A stretch of 64,000 bases of DNA, from positions 44,740-108,739 of the forward strand of contig NZ_CAMYUE010000010.1 of the NCBI RefSeq assembly GCF_947301925.1. Reading direction: 5' to 3'. The DNA comes from an uncultured Ruminococcus sp. (GTDB lineage Bacteria; Bacillota; Clostridia; Oscillospirales; Ruminococcaceae). Position numbers and translations under genes: made by a program. The notes beneath the pieces were generated by a model. The model was given only the letters and a program-made list of their open reading frames with translations, did no database searches and had not been told where the DNA came from. Positions 28,901 through 34,866 of the stretch are shown in pieces (the stretch's first letter is position 1; each line of letters starts with the position of its first letter).

Positions 28901-30029
28901 CATTTGATGTGTCAAAGTTGCTCAGATCAATTTTCTTTATTGTATTCTTTGTGGAAATGCCGTCCCCTCCAAACATATAACTCATATCGGTTACGTTCGA
29001 TGTATCAGCCTTTGAAAGATCGATCTCTGTCAGGTACCACCATTCAGCTAACCAAATCATGTCATTATCAGGGCCAAAGGTTTCACGTTTATCATCATCA
29101 CTGTAAAACAAATATGAACAGTCAGCAGGAAGAACACAGCCTTCCTCGGCTACTACTTTACTGATATATCCTGGATTCTCTCTGAATTTATCTACATCTG
29201 ACCTTAATACATTCCCCCTGAGATAAAGGGTACCTGTTGATGTATCAAAAAAAGCGCTGCCGGTTTTATCGGTCAAATAAGCGTAATCATCAACCTTGTC
29301 TATTGCTGCATAATAGGCGCTGTCAATGTTTTTGTAATATGATGTACCGAATCCGCCAACAAGAGATTGGCAATTATAAAACATATCGTTGTCTTTTTCA
29401 ACAAGGCTTTCTATGCTCCATTTATCCGTTACATATATCTTTTTAAGACTAACGCAGTTACTAAACATATATTTCATGTCTGTAACATTTGAGGTATCAA
29501 AGCTGCTCAGATCAATTTCTTCAAGCTGCTTGCAGTTATAAAACATATTTCTCATGTTTGTAACATTTGAGGTGTCAAAATTGCTGAGATCAATTTTATT
29601 TATATTGCTCCATGACGTAGAGTCTGCGAACATATAGCTCATATCAGTTACGTTTGATGAATCAGCCTTTGAAAGATCTACCTCTGTCAGGTTTTCCCAT
29701 TCATAGTGCGAATCGTCATCATCACCGAACATCATATTACCCCTAAAAAACATTTCAGAGCAGTCCGCGGGGAGAACAGCTCCTTCCTCGGCGATTACCT
29801 TTGTAACATTTGGATTACAAGCATATGCCATTACTTCTGATCTTTCTACATTTCCGCTTAGAGTAAGCGTTCCTGTTGCTTCGTCGAAGGATACCGACGA
29901 GGCGGCCTTTGCTGACAGAGAGGGCAGATTCAGCAGGCCTTTGCCGCCGGGAACAGAAGGCAGGCCTCCGCATACCAGCGAGAGGGCAAGCACAGCTGCT
30001 GCGGCTTTTTTTAAGTATTGAGCTTTCAT
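22974..30029 (-). CDS. Giant BspA-like (DUF285) surface repeat protein
   Basis: 2351 residues from the ATG at 30029; AAGGAG (30041-30046) fits this start and overlaps the alternative GTG. A signal peptide ends near S-A-K-A-A. Nine tandem cassettes of about 200-240 residues follow. Each opens with a block like F-D-x-x-T-G-T-L-x-L-x-G-N-V, then V-L-P-A-D-C-S-x-M-F, then several BspA-type units (D-T-S-N-V-T-D-M-S-Y-M-F), then a cap like G-G-N-G-T and K-T-Y-A-R-I-D. The last 280 residues are the C-terminal module also found in the proteins at 30262 and 1464. BspA-like repeats in other species mediate adhesion. There is no dockerin, LPxTG or C-terminal helix, so how it is retained is unclear. It lies downstream of a terminator, possibly as an attenuated part of the same operon. 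Confidence 0.9.
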   Translation of the reverse strand: MKAQYLKKAAAAVLALSLVCGGLPSVPGGKGLLNLPSLSAKAASSVSFDEATGTLTLSGNVERSEVMAYACNPNVTKVIAEEGAVLPADCSEMFFRGNMMFGDDDDSHYEWENLTEVDLSKADSSNVTDMSYMFADSTSWSNINKIDLSNFDTSNVTNMRNMFYNCKQLEEIDLSSFDTSNVTDMKYMFSNCVSLKKIYVTDKWSIESLVEKDNDMFYNCQSLVGGFGTSYYKNIDSAYYAAIDKVDDYAYLTDKTGSAFFDTSTGTLYLRGNVLRSDVDKFRENPGYISKVVAEEGCVLPADCSYLFYSDDDKRETFGPDNDMIWLAEWWYLTEIDLSKADTSNVTDMSYMFGGDGISTKNTIKKIDLSNFDTSNVTNMEGMFAGCQCLEELDLSSFDTSNVTNMNYMFGGCTDLKRIYVSDNWNADETDTHMFINCDSLVGGCGTTYSKDHISGDYARIDTKNTPGYFTDKDSRVLFDASTGTLTLRGNVVKEEVQAYKENEKVTRIVADESAVFPADCSRLFSAYISDTETGWKNLREIDLSKADTSNVTDMRYMFSYASSVQKINLSGIDTSKVSTMEAMFNNCKSLTTLDISGFDTSNVTNMDFMFYHCEKLEFLDLSGFNTSKVTSMGGMFNYAYSLKSLNVSSFDTSNVTYMGGMFYNLNRITSIDVSNFDTSKVTYMGNMFGYCLQLRKLDLSSFDTSKVTNAYQMFTYCNNLKTVYISDKWNTDKMTSSENMFNCCFALTGKRGTAFDSNYTDKTYARDDTVDNPGYFTAKNSAVFDAATGTLTLSGNVVKSEVQDFAGNENVKKVVAAQGTVLPSDCSHMFENFKAGTIDLSKANTAKVYLMNDMFYNCTSLSSLNISGFDTHGVISMRQMFRDCTSLKSINTSSFDTSNVRDMGYMFYNCSSLISLDLKNFNTSNVNTLFATFWGCTNLTSLNVRSFDTSKVTNMAGTFGKCESLKIIDMSSFDTSKLTGTWEMFEGCKNLKLIYVSYRWTIDNVTRSNDMFKDCISVEGAYGTHYNSAHTDKTYARVDNPNEGMPGYFIYADTVILDEDTFVLHLRGNVDKNELNSWKYVESVVGVVADEGAVLPADCSHLFDSKYIDYYMSDYYDSCWINLKSVDLSKADTSNVTNMGYMFNECSFLTNINLSGIDTSNVRNMSHMFYGCSSVIVNVNSFNTSNVTNMDYMFALNGEYSSMNLSSFDTSKVKDMSHMFDNCWNIKQIYVSDKWNTDNVTNSQQMFYNCWYLQGGNGTGFNNSYIDKTYARIDDFEHEGYLTNLCDIFDKNTGTLYLRGFINKTDVQYYRSNMNVKKVIAEEGAVLPANCSEMFYDFQAVSIDLSNADSSHVENMNSMFENCHALTTVDMSEFDLSALKSMTYAFSGDMKLTTIYVSSNWTIPENCNSSDMFNLTESIKGGNGTVYDENHTSGDYARIDKAGQPGYLTGRSCYLDRTSGTLYLSGNIAASDIAHYKNNSSVKNVVALEGSVLPADCSGLFISCDFEKIDLSKADSSNVTDTESMFNACGKLKTVDLTGFCTSKVTKMGGMFFDCGSLTSLDLSSFDTGKLTNTDAMFWNCSALSTVYVSDKWDMSKVTSSSVMFTGCTSLVGGNGTAFSSGFTDKTYARVDKEGQPGYLTFSCCSFDSATGTLILSGNITKKQVRKYYNNTAVKKVIATDTAVFPAASSVMFQDFKAETIDLSKASTSDVTNMGYMFAGCNKLKNLDISSFDTSKVTNMQFMFSGTQLTDIDVSSFNTSNVNYMDGMFYNCKKITDLDLTGFNTSKVTNMKEMFCNCTTIRAIKVSDKWTTNAVTNSINMFANCKRLEGANGTVYNSSYTDKTYARIDKAGQNGYFSEKCSTFDETTGTLYLFGNVSKAVVSVYSGNTAVKKVIAQNGAVLPEDCSLMFSGFKASEIDLSKAETQHTAIMYGMFYNCTNLKSLNISCFDTFEVLDMNAMFASCSALTELDLRSFDTENVGDMEGMFENCSSLRTIYVSDKWTVENVSYSTDMFAGCVSLVGGNGTVYNSSKRNKRYAHIDKADDPGYLSERIAKIVSNSMTLGSSISLNFYADLSVVPTENLKSTTMDFVVNGKKQTAKFDIKKRSTTSGNYYFTCKLNAVSMADPVTATLKYYDENRTLQMVTTTATAESYLEKFNSNDPAALWNLIKAINDYGYYMQRYLSIHSGNPWNLGVDHVAMKRAYVDEKTMINFQKNAATQLAPYQKTQRLNKDISKINYSLALDSDTSLIVKITPSKKYTGLMKVSVDGKETTATKLSDGRYQIVIPGISAHQLGDAHVIAIETSNGNSRVILSALSYAYECVKEPLDDTELCAMIALYSYFKAAEAYKG

Positions 30030-30064
30030 TTTCAATATCACTCCTTATTATTGGTTTTTGCCGG

Positions 30065-30104
30065 AAAAAAAGCGCAGCGCCCCCGGTTACTCCGAGGGCG
30101 CTGC
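30065..30104 (-). terminator. Terminator after the second peptide gene
   Basis: GCAGCGCCCTCGG pairs with CCGGGGGCGCTGC on the minus strand, followed by seven T's. It lies just before the DUF285 gene, whose start is only 35 bases further on with no room for a separate promoter, so partial readthrough is likely. Confidence 0.85.
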
Positions 30105-30110
30105 TTCCCG

Positions 30111-30206
30111 TTATCTCTCGGGAGTTGTGATCTCTTCGGATGTTGTGATCACATCCTCAACGTCGAAGCTGATGATCTCAAGCTCGGGGCTCTCGTATTT
30201 CTGCAT
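30111..30206 (-). CDS. Second small peptide of the P-E-L-E-I / E-D-V-I-T-T-S family
   Basis: 31 residues, with AAGGAGG nine bases before the ATG. It reads M-Q-K-Y-E-S-P-E-L-E-I-I-S-F-D-V-E-D-V-I and continues T-T-S-E-E-I-T-T-P-E-R. The match with the peptide at 6914-7024 is Y-x-x-P-E-L-E-I-x-x-F-x-x-E-D-V-I-T-T-S. It starts 55 bases after the stop of the 977-residue surface protein and is followed at once by a terminator, the same arrangement as at the first site. No signal peptide and no cysteine. Function unknown. Confidence 0.75.
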   Translation of the reverse strand: MQKYESPELEIISFDVEDVITTSEEITTPER

Positions 30207-30261
30207 TGTTCCAGACCTCCTTATAGATTATTTATATCAACCGTATAACGGCTGAAAGCTT

Positions 30262-33195
30262 TTACTGTTTGCCCTTGTAGTTGATAGCTGCAAGATAGTA
30301 TCTGTACAGTGCGCTCATAGCGAACAGCTCTGAATCATCTATAGGAGCTGAAATGCACTCGTAAGCGTATGACAGAGCGGAAGCCTCGAATGTGGAGGTT
30401 CCCTTTGTTGTTTTGATAGCTATGGTGTACTTGTCGCCAAGCTGATGTGCCGAGATGTTCTTTACTGTTACCTGATAGCGTCCGTCGCTGAGCTTTGTAG
30501 CTGTAGCGGCCTTGCCGTTAACGGTAACTGTTACCTTGCCCTTGTAATTCTTTGCGGGCTTGATCTTGAAGATGAGCGTTGTATCTGCGTCAAGTGCCAG
30601 TGAATAGTTCACCTTCTGGATATCCGCATTGAGAGAAGAATTCTTCTGGTAACCGGACATCTGTGATATATATGTGTTCTGCAGATTTCTGAGAGTATCC
30701 TCTGAAGCATAAGCCTTCTTCATTGCCACATGGTCAACGCCGAGGGTCCAGGGCGAGCCTGAATGCTTGCTCAGGTACTTCTGCATATAGAAGCCGTAAT
30801 CGTTTACGCTCTTGATGAGCTCCCAGAGCTTAGCAGGGTCGCTGGAGTTGAACTTTTCAAGATAGCTCTCTGCGGTAGATGTAGTTGTTATGGACTGTAA
30901 TGTGCCGTTATTGTCGTAGTAGTAGAGAGTAGCCTTTACGGGGTCTGCCATGGAAACTGAGTCCAGCATACAGGTGAAGCCGTATGTGGTCTTTGTGGTA
31001 TTCATCTTGTTGGGGTCGAATTTAGCTGTCTGCTTCTTGCCGCATACCTCGAACTCAACGTATGAATCGGCATATCTTGTAGAGGGAAGTGTTGACAGGT
31101 CGGCGTAGAAGTTAAGACTGATGCTGCCGCCGAGAGTCATTGAGTTGTTGGTGAACTTGGGCTTTGTGCCATCCTCACAGATCTTCGCGCCGTATGCAAG
31201 GCTGTCTCCTACGCATACTGCATTTTTGTAGTTTGTTGAACCTGACTTATAGGTCTTTATAGCTGCGTCCTTGGGAGCAGCCAGATAGCAGCCGTCAAGG
31301 ATTATATAACCGCTGCTTGTTCTGAGCACCTTGTTTACATAGACATTTGAGTTCTTGATGTAAATGTTTCCTGTGCCGTTAATAACAAGATAAGAGCTTC
31401 CGTCTGTTCCGTCTTCGCCTACCTGAAGATCCACATTACTGATAGTAAGATCGCAGTCATTTGCGCGCATATTGTTTACAGTGAGCTTTCCGGAGCCCTC
31501 TACCTGTGTATTGGTATATAATTCGACATGACTGCTTGACAGATTGTTGGAGTGGAGAGTGGTATCAGACATCGTAACAATATAGAAGTTCGGCATCTGG
31601 CTTTTGATAGAGTTTACATTGAGTGTCTTGCCCTTGCCGTCGAGAACAAGGATATTCAGCGGGCTGGACTGATAGAAATACATCGAGCCGCTGCCGAATG
31701 AACCGTCGCCATCGTCGAGGAGATTATACTGATTGCTTGTTCTTACCTGTGTACCGTTTATCCACAGGTCATACTTCTCATTAATAACTGTGGTGATCGA
31801 AGTCGCATAGGGTGAGCTTGCTGTCTTTCCCTTTCTGATACCGCTGCTGATATAATATACCATATCCTTGATAGTAACGGAATCGGGGATAGTAATGGTC
31901 TTGAAGCCCCTTACTGCTGCGTTTTTGTTGCTTGAATTGATATAGATATTTTTTGAATTCAATGCAAGAGAAGCACTGCTGCCTCCGAAGATACCGTAAT
32001 CATTACCATATATAGACATAGATGAATTCAGCGTCAGCTTGGCGCTGCCGTTTACCTTGACAGCGTAGAAATCACCATAAACTCTGAGAGTATTGCCTTT
32101 GAATGTGGTATCCTTTGAGATATTGACACAGGGATTTGTAACGCCGTCTCCTGTATTGCTGATTTCACAGTTTGTACCCGTTGTGTTGATCGTAAGGCCG
32201 TCTATGCCTGTATTTTCGATCACAGAAGGATTACCCTCCAGAACTTTACGGTAGCTTTTCTTTACATAGAGCACCTTATTATCGGGGTCATAGCTGAATT
32301 CACCGCCGCCCAGGATATCGTCCTTGTTTGCGCTGTTTACTTCCTGACCGCATACCTTTAAGCCATCGTAAACTTCTACAGGGGGAGCATCGGGGGAAAT
32401 AGTGAAATCATTCATGCGAATACCCTTACTGTTCTCTACATAATAATACCTGCTATAATCACTATAATCATATGTATAATCAAGATAGCCGTTAACAGGA
32501 TCAGTTATATGGCAGCCATTTAGTTTTACCTCATAAGTAAGCTGACTAGCCCACCATTCTTTTTCCTCACTGAAAGAATAAATGAAGTAATCCGAAAGGT
32601 CAGCAGTAATTGTTGAATAGTTGATATGGACATTTCTGATATAATCATTGTAAGGAGCAAGAGCAATATTTCCCTTAAAATGTACTTCTACGTCATCGAA
32701 ATAAAATTCATCGGCTTCAATACACGCAAACGATATGGATTCGATATCCAGCCTGCCGCCTGTGATTGTCAGCTTGCCGTCAATATGCATAGGATCATTA
32801 GCATAATCTCCCGAGTCGTCATCTGAAATGAATTTTACATAACTACAGTCAATGCTAAGGTTAAGATCCTGCCTATATGTTCTTATAATGCTTTCGCCTG
32901 AACCGCCGCTGCCCACAGGGCGAAGAACAGGAGATTTATTGCCGCGCTGTGTGATATGAAGAGTGTTTGTGTTGTGATCATAGGTGAACTTTGCGGCTGT
33001 CTTTCCGCCTGTTACGTCATTCTCGTTGGTGCTTGTCACCTGTGTACCCATTACCCAAATATTATAATTTGTAGCTGCCTCCGCCTTAACAGGTCTGAGG
33101 TTCGGCAGCATTACGGCCATAAGAAGCAGCGCCGTAAGCATTGTGAATATCACGGCAAGTGATATCCGCTTTTGTGTTTGTGTGTGTTCTTTCAT
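30262..33195 (-). CDS. Secreted beta-helix-like surface protein with shared C-terminal module
   Basis: 977 residues with GGAGGTAG upstream. A signal peptide with a long basic start (M-K-E-H-T-Q-T-Q-K-R) ends near A-E-A-A-T. Three related segments begin with a short block such as Y-N-I-W-V-M-G-T-Q-V-T-S or Y-D-L-W-I-N-G-T-Q-V. Each is followed by beta-rich sequence full of short N-, S- and T-rich turns, typical of right-handed beta-helices (starts at about 44, 275 and 480). The last 285 residues form the module shared with the giant DUF285 protein (S-M-T-L-G-G-S-I-S-L-N-F-Y-A-D-L against S-M-T-L-G-S-S-I-S-L-N-F-Y-A-D-L). It is the first large gene of a leftward unit with its own promoter and a leader peptide. 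No catalytic residues were recognised. Confidence 0.85.
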   Translation of the reverse strand: MKEHTQTQKRISLAVIFTMLTALLLMAVMLPNLRPVKAEAATNYNIWVMGTQVTSTNENDVTGGKTAAKFTYDHNTNTLHITQRGNKSPVLRPVGSGGSGESIIRTYRQDLNLSIDCSYVKFISDDDSGDYANDPMHIDGKLTITGGRLDIESISFACIEADEFYFDDVEVHFKGNIALAPYNDYIRNVHINYSTITADLSDYFIYSFSEEKEWWASQLTYEVKLNGCHITDPVNGYLDYTYDYSDYSRYYYVENSKGIRMNDFTISPDAPPVEVYDGLKVCGQEVNSANKDDILGGGEFSYDPDNKVLYVKKSYRKVLEGNPSVIENTGIDGLTINTTGTNCEISNTGDGVTNPCVNISKDTTFKGNTLRVYGDFYAVKVNGSAKLTLNSSMSIYGNDYGIFGGSSASLALNSKNIYINSSNKNAAVRGFKTITIPDSVTIKDMVYYISSGIRKGKTASSPYATSITTVINEKYDLWINGTQVRTSNQYNLLDDGDGSFGSGSMYFYQSSPLNILVLDGKGKTLNVNSIKSQMPNFYIVTMSDTTLHSNNLSSSHVELYTNTQVEGSGKLTVNNMRANDCDLTISNVDLQVGEDGTDGSSYLVINGTGNIYIKNSNVYVNKVLRTSSGYIILDGCYLAAPKDAAIKTYKSGSTNYKNAVCVGDSLAYGAKICEDGTKPKFTNNSMTLGGSISLNFYADLSTLPSTRYADSYVEFEVCGKKQTAKFDPNKMNTTKTTYGFTCMLDSVSMADPVKATLYYYDNNGTLQSITTTSTAESYLEKFNSSDPAKLWELIKSVNDYGFYMQKYLSKHSGSPWTLGVDHVAMKKAYASEDTLRNLQNTYISQMSGYQKNSSLNADIQKVNYSLALDADTTLIFKIKPAKNYKGKVTVTVNGKAATATKLSDGRYQVTVKNISAHQLGDKYTIAIKTTKGTSTFEASALSYAYECISAPIDDSELFAMSALYRYYLAAINYKGKQ

Positions 33196-33255
33196 AACTA
33201 CCTCCTAAATATATTATTTATGTCCTGCCGCACAGCGGTAATGACCATAATAATA

Positions 33256-33308
33256 TAAAAAGGCACCTGCGGTCAGCTCCTGTGCTGACCGAAAAGTGCC
33301 TGTTTTTT
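33256..33308. terminator. Hairpin between the leader peptide and the 977-residue gene
   Basis: AGGCAC...CGGTCAGC pairs with GCTGACCG...GTGCCT (33261-33301). T-runs on both strands make it a working terminator in either direction. For the leftward mRNA it follows two bases after the leader-peptide stop and precedes the surface-protein gene, as in an attenuator. Confidence 0.75.
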
Positions 33309-33309
33309 G

Positions 33310-33396
33310 TTATTTACTGTGCGTAAGGGCGCAGTTATAGCCTGTGCTGTATACAGAATACCTGCCAGTGAAATATGTACCGAATGAACCTCTCAT
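33310..33396 (-). CDS. Putative 28-residue leader peptide
   Basis: The reading frame begins M-R-G-S-F-G-T-Y-F-T-G-R-Y-S-V-Y-S-T-G-Y and ends C-A-L-T-H-S-K. A G-rich site (GGGGGCGG) lies eight bases upstream, and a consensus promoter about 60 bases upstream. It is rich in Tyr, Ser and Gly, has four Tyr and no acidic residue. The stop abuts a terminator hairpin. It may be a regulatory leader peptide for the 977-residue gene or a free small peptide gene. No relative was recognised. Confidence 0.5.
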   Translation of the reverse strand: MRGSFGTYFTGRYSVYSTGYNCALTHSK

Positions 33397-33454
33397 ATAA
33401 ACCGCCCCCAAAGCATAAAATCAAAGCTCTGTAAAAAAGAAAAATCATAAGTAT

Positions 33455-33483
33455 ATTCTATCACGAATTATACCGCAAGTCAA
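33455..33483 (-). promoter_or_regulatory. Promoter of the leader peptide / surface-protein unit
   Basis: On the minus strand TTGACT (33478-33483), a 17-base spacer and TAGAAT (33455-33460). An alternative TATAAT inside the spacer is too close to the -35. Confidence 0.75.
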
Positions 33484-33631
33484 TGCATTATTGTGCTATA
33501 TATGACAGAATATTGATATGGTTACTTGTTGATTATAACTGCTGCTGAGTTGAAAACGGCATTTATTAGTTGATACATATTATTATACACCAAAGAGGTT
33601 CATTTGACAAGATGACATTTGTAAATAAAAT

Positions 33632-33647
33632 AGTGACATTTGTCACT
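33632..33647. promoter_or_regulatory. Palindromic operator-like site AGTGACA-TT-TGTCACT
   Basis: A perfect 16-base palindrome. The same 16 bases, read on the other strand, occur at 52913-52928 upstream of the M4 protease, and the half-sites recur in inverted order at 40756-40772 in front of the HTH-dehydrogenase gene. Here it lies 150 bases upstream of the 33455 promoter. Further TGACATTT copies surround it. Confidence 0.55.
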
Positions 33648-33687
33648 TCTTGACATTAAAGCAAAAAAGCTCCGAGGGGGGCTGTGT

Positions 33688-33927
33688 TTATTTTTCAATT
33701 GCGTCAGTTATTGTAGTTTCCACGGCAAGTGACGCTGCTTCCGTTGTAGTAGTTGTTGTCTGACTGCTGTCCGCAGATGATGTTGTCTCCTGTGTGATGC
33801 GTGTATAATCGTCAATGCTCATCATTCCTCCTTCATATGGTGTATGCTCCTCATAACAAGCATAAGTCAAACCGGCAGCAGCTGTACAAGCCAGGAGTGC
33901 GGCTATTGCTTTTGTATACTTTCTCAT
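33688..33927 (-). CDS. Small exported Thr-rich protein
   Basis: 79 residues with GGAGG before the ATG. The N-terminus M-R-K-Y-T-K-A-I-A-A-L-L-A-C-T-A-A-A-G-L is a signal peptide; L-L-A-C resembles a lipobox, though the stretch before it is short. The tail is rich in Thr and Ser with a run of six Thr. Its upstream region (about 33985-34100) is similar to that of the lipoprotein at 34196. Family not recognised. Confidence 0.6.
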   Translation of the reverse strand: MRKYTKAIAALLACTAAAGLTYACYEEHTPYEGGMMSIDDYTRITQETTSSADSSQTTTTTTEAASLAVETTITDAIEK

Positions 33928-33984
33928 ATATTATTCCTCCGATATTGTTTTATAGCAGAGATATTGACTTTCCCTGCCTTACAA

Positions 33985-34100
33985 AACGTTCTGCTTACTA
34001 TATATGTGACGCAAAATGAATGATATGTTGCATCAATGATTTGATTTCGGCAGTTTGCACATATCAGCAGCAGTTTTTTAGTGCACAATAACATAAATCA
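33985..34100. repeat. Upstream region similar to 34680-34790
   Basis: This gap upstream of the small exported protein shares blocks in the same order with the gap upstream of the lipoprotein: TTCTG, then TATATGTG, then ATTTTCGGCA or TTTCGGCAG, then CATATC, then TTTAGTGCA and AATAACA or AATGACA. This suggests a duplicated control region. No clear -35/-10 pair was found in either. Confidence 0.4.
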
Positions 34101-34195
34101 AGTCATTTTAAGGGGGGCTACCGGCTTTTATCATTAATACGATATACGAAAAAACGCCGATAGGCATACTTGCCCTGCCACCGTTACTTATGCAA

Positions 34196-34660
34196 TTATT
34201 CAAAATCCATATCCATAAACTCATTGATACTATGAGGATTGCTGTCATCAGGAAATGTTACGAAGCTGTCAGCGCCATGGTTTTCAGCTATTTTTATTAT
34301 TTCATCTCTGGTCTTTCCGCTGCCTCTGCTCTTTTTCCTTTGTTCCCATACAGGGCTTCCCCATGAGACCGTGGTCGAAACTACGTTTACATAGCTGAAC
34401 CCTTTATCGTCCTTATAGACATAAGTCTCATAAGTCTGCTCCCCGACGCCGCCGTGAAATACTGCAATACAGCCTTCTTCAACACAGTCGGGATCGGTAT
34501 CCGGTTCTTCGGCCCTGGCAGCAGTGATTATTTCATTTGCGGCAATCCCGATAACCTGATCTGCTGCGGCAAGGCTGTTTTCCGTATTATCGGCAGCTTC
34601 AACACCACAGGACGCAAGGATCATGCTAAAGGCTCCCAGTGTGATCAACAGTCGTTTCAT
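34196..34660 (-). CDS. Putative lipoprotein
   Basis: 154 residues. The N-terminus M-K-R-L-L-I-T-L-G-A-F-S-M-I-L-A-S-C-G has a clear lipobox (L-A-S-C, Cys18). The body is acidic at first (E-P-D-T-D-P-D-C-V-E-E-G-C), then carries a beta-rich part (Y-E-T-Y-V-Y-K-D-D-K-G-F-S-Y-V-N) and a basic K-K-S-R-G-S-G-K-T. It should be anchored to the outer face of the membrane. It lies downstream of the ABC/FtsX exporter genes on the same strand, with a gap of 206 bases that contains the sequence shared with 33985-34100. Family not recognised. Confidence 0.65.
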   Translation of the reverse strand: MKRLLITLGAFSMILASCGVEAADNTENSLAAADQVIGIAANEIITAARAEEPDTDPDCVEEGCIAVFHGGVGEQTYETYVYKDDKGFSYVNVVSTTVSWGSPVWEQRKKSRGSGKTRDEIIKIAENHGADSFVTFPDDSNPHSINEFMDMDFE

Positions 34661-34866
34661 GAGCGGTTCCCCCTTTAAATGACATTCTGTTATATATGTG
34701 TCATTTCAGGCGTGATTTGTTGACTGGGGAGTTTATTTTCGGCATCTTAGCCATATCGGCTATCACTCTTTAGTGCATAATGACAGTGATAACATATGCC
34801 GCACCCAACGGAAGTCCCGTAATACAGCTGCCGTGAGACATTCGCTCCGGACTGCTTGCAGGAGGT

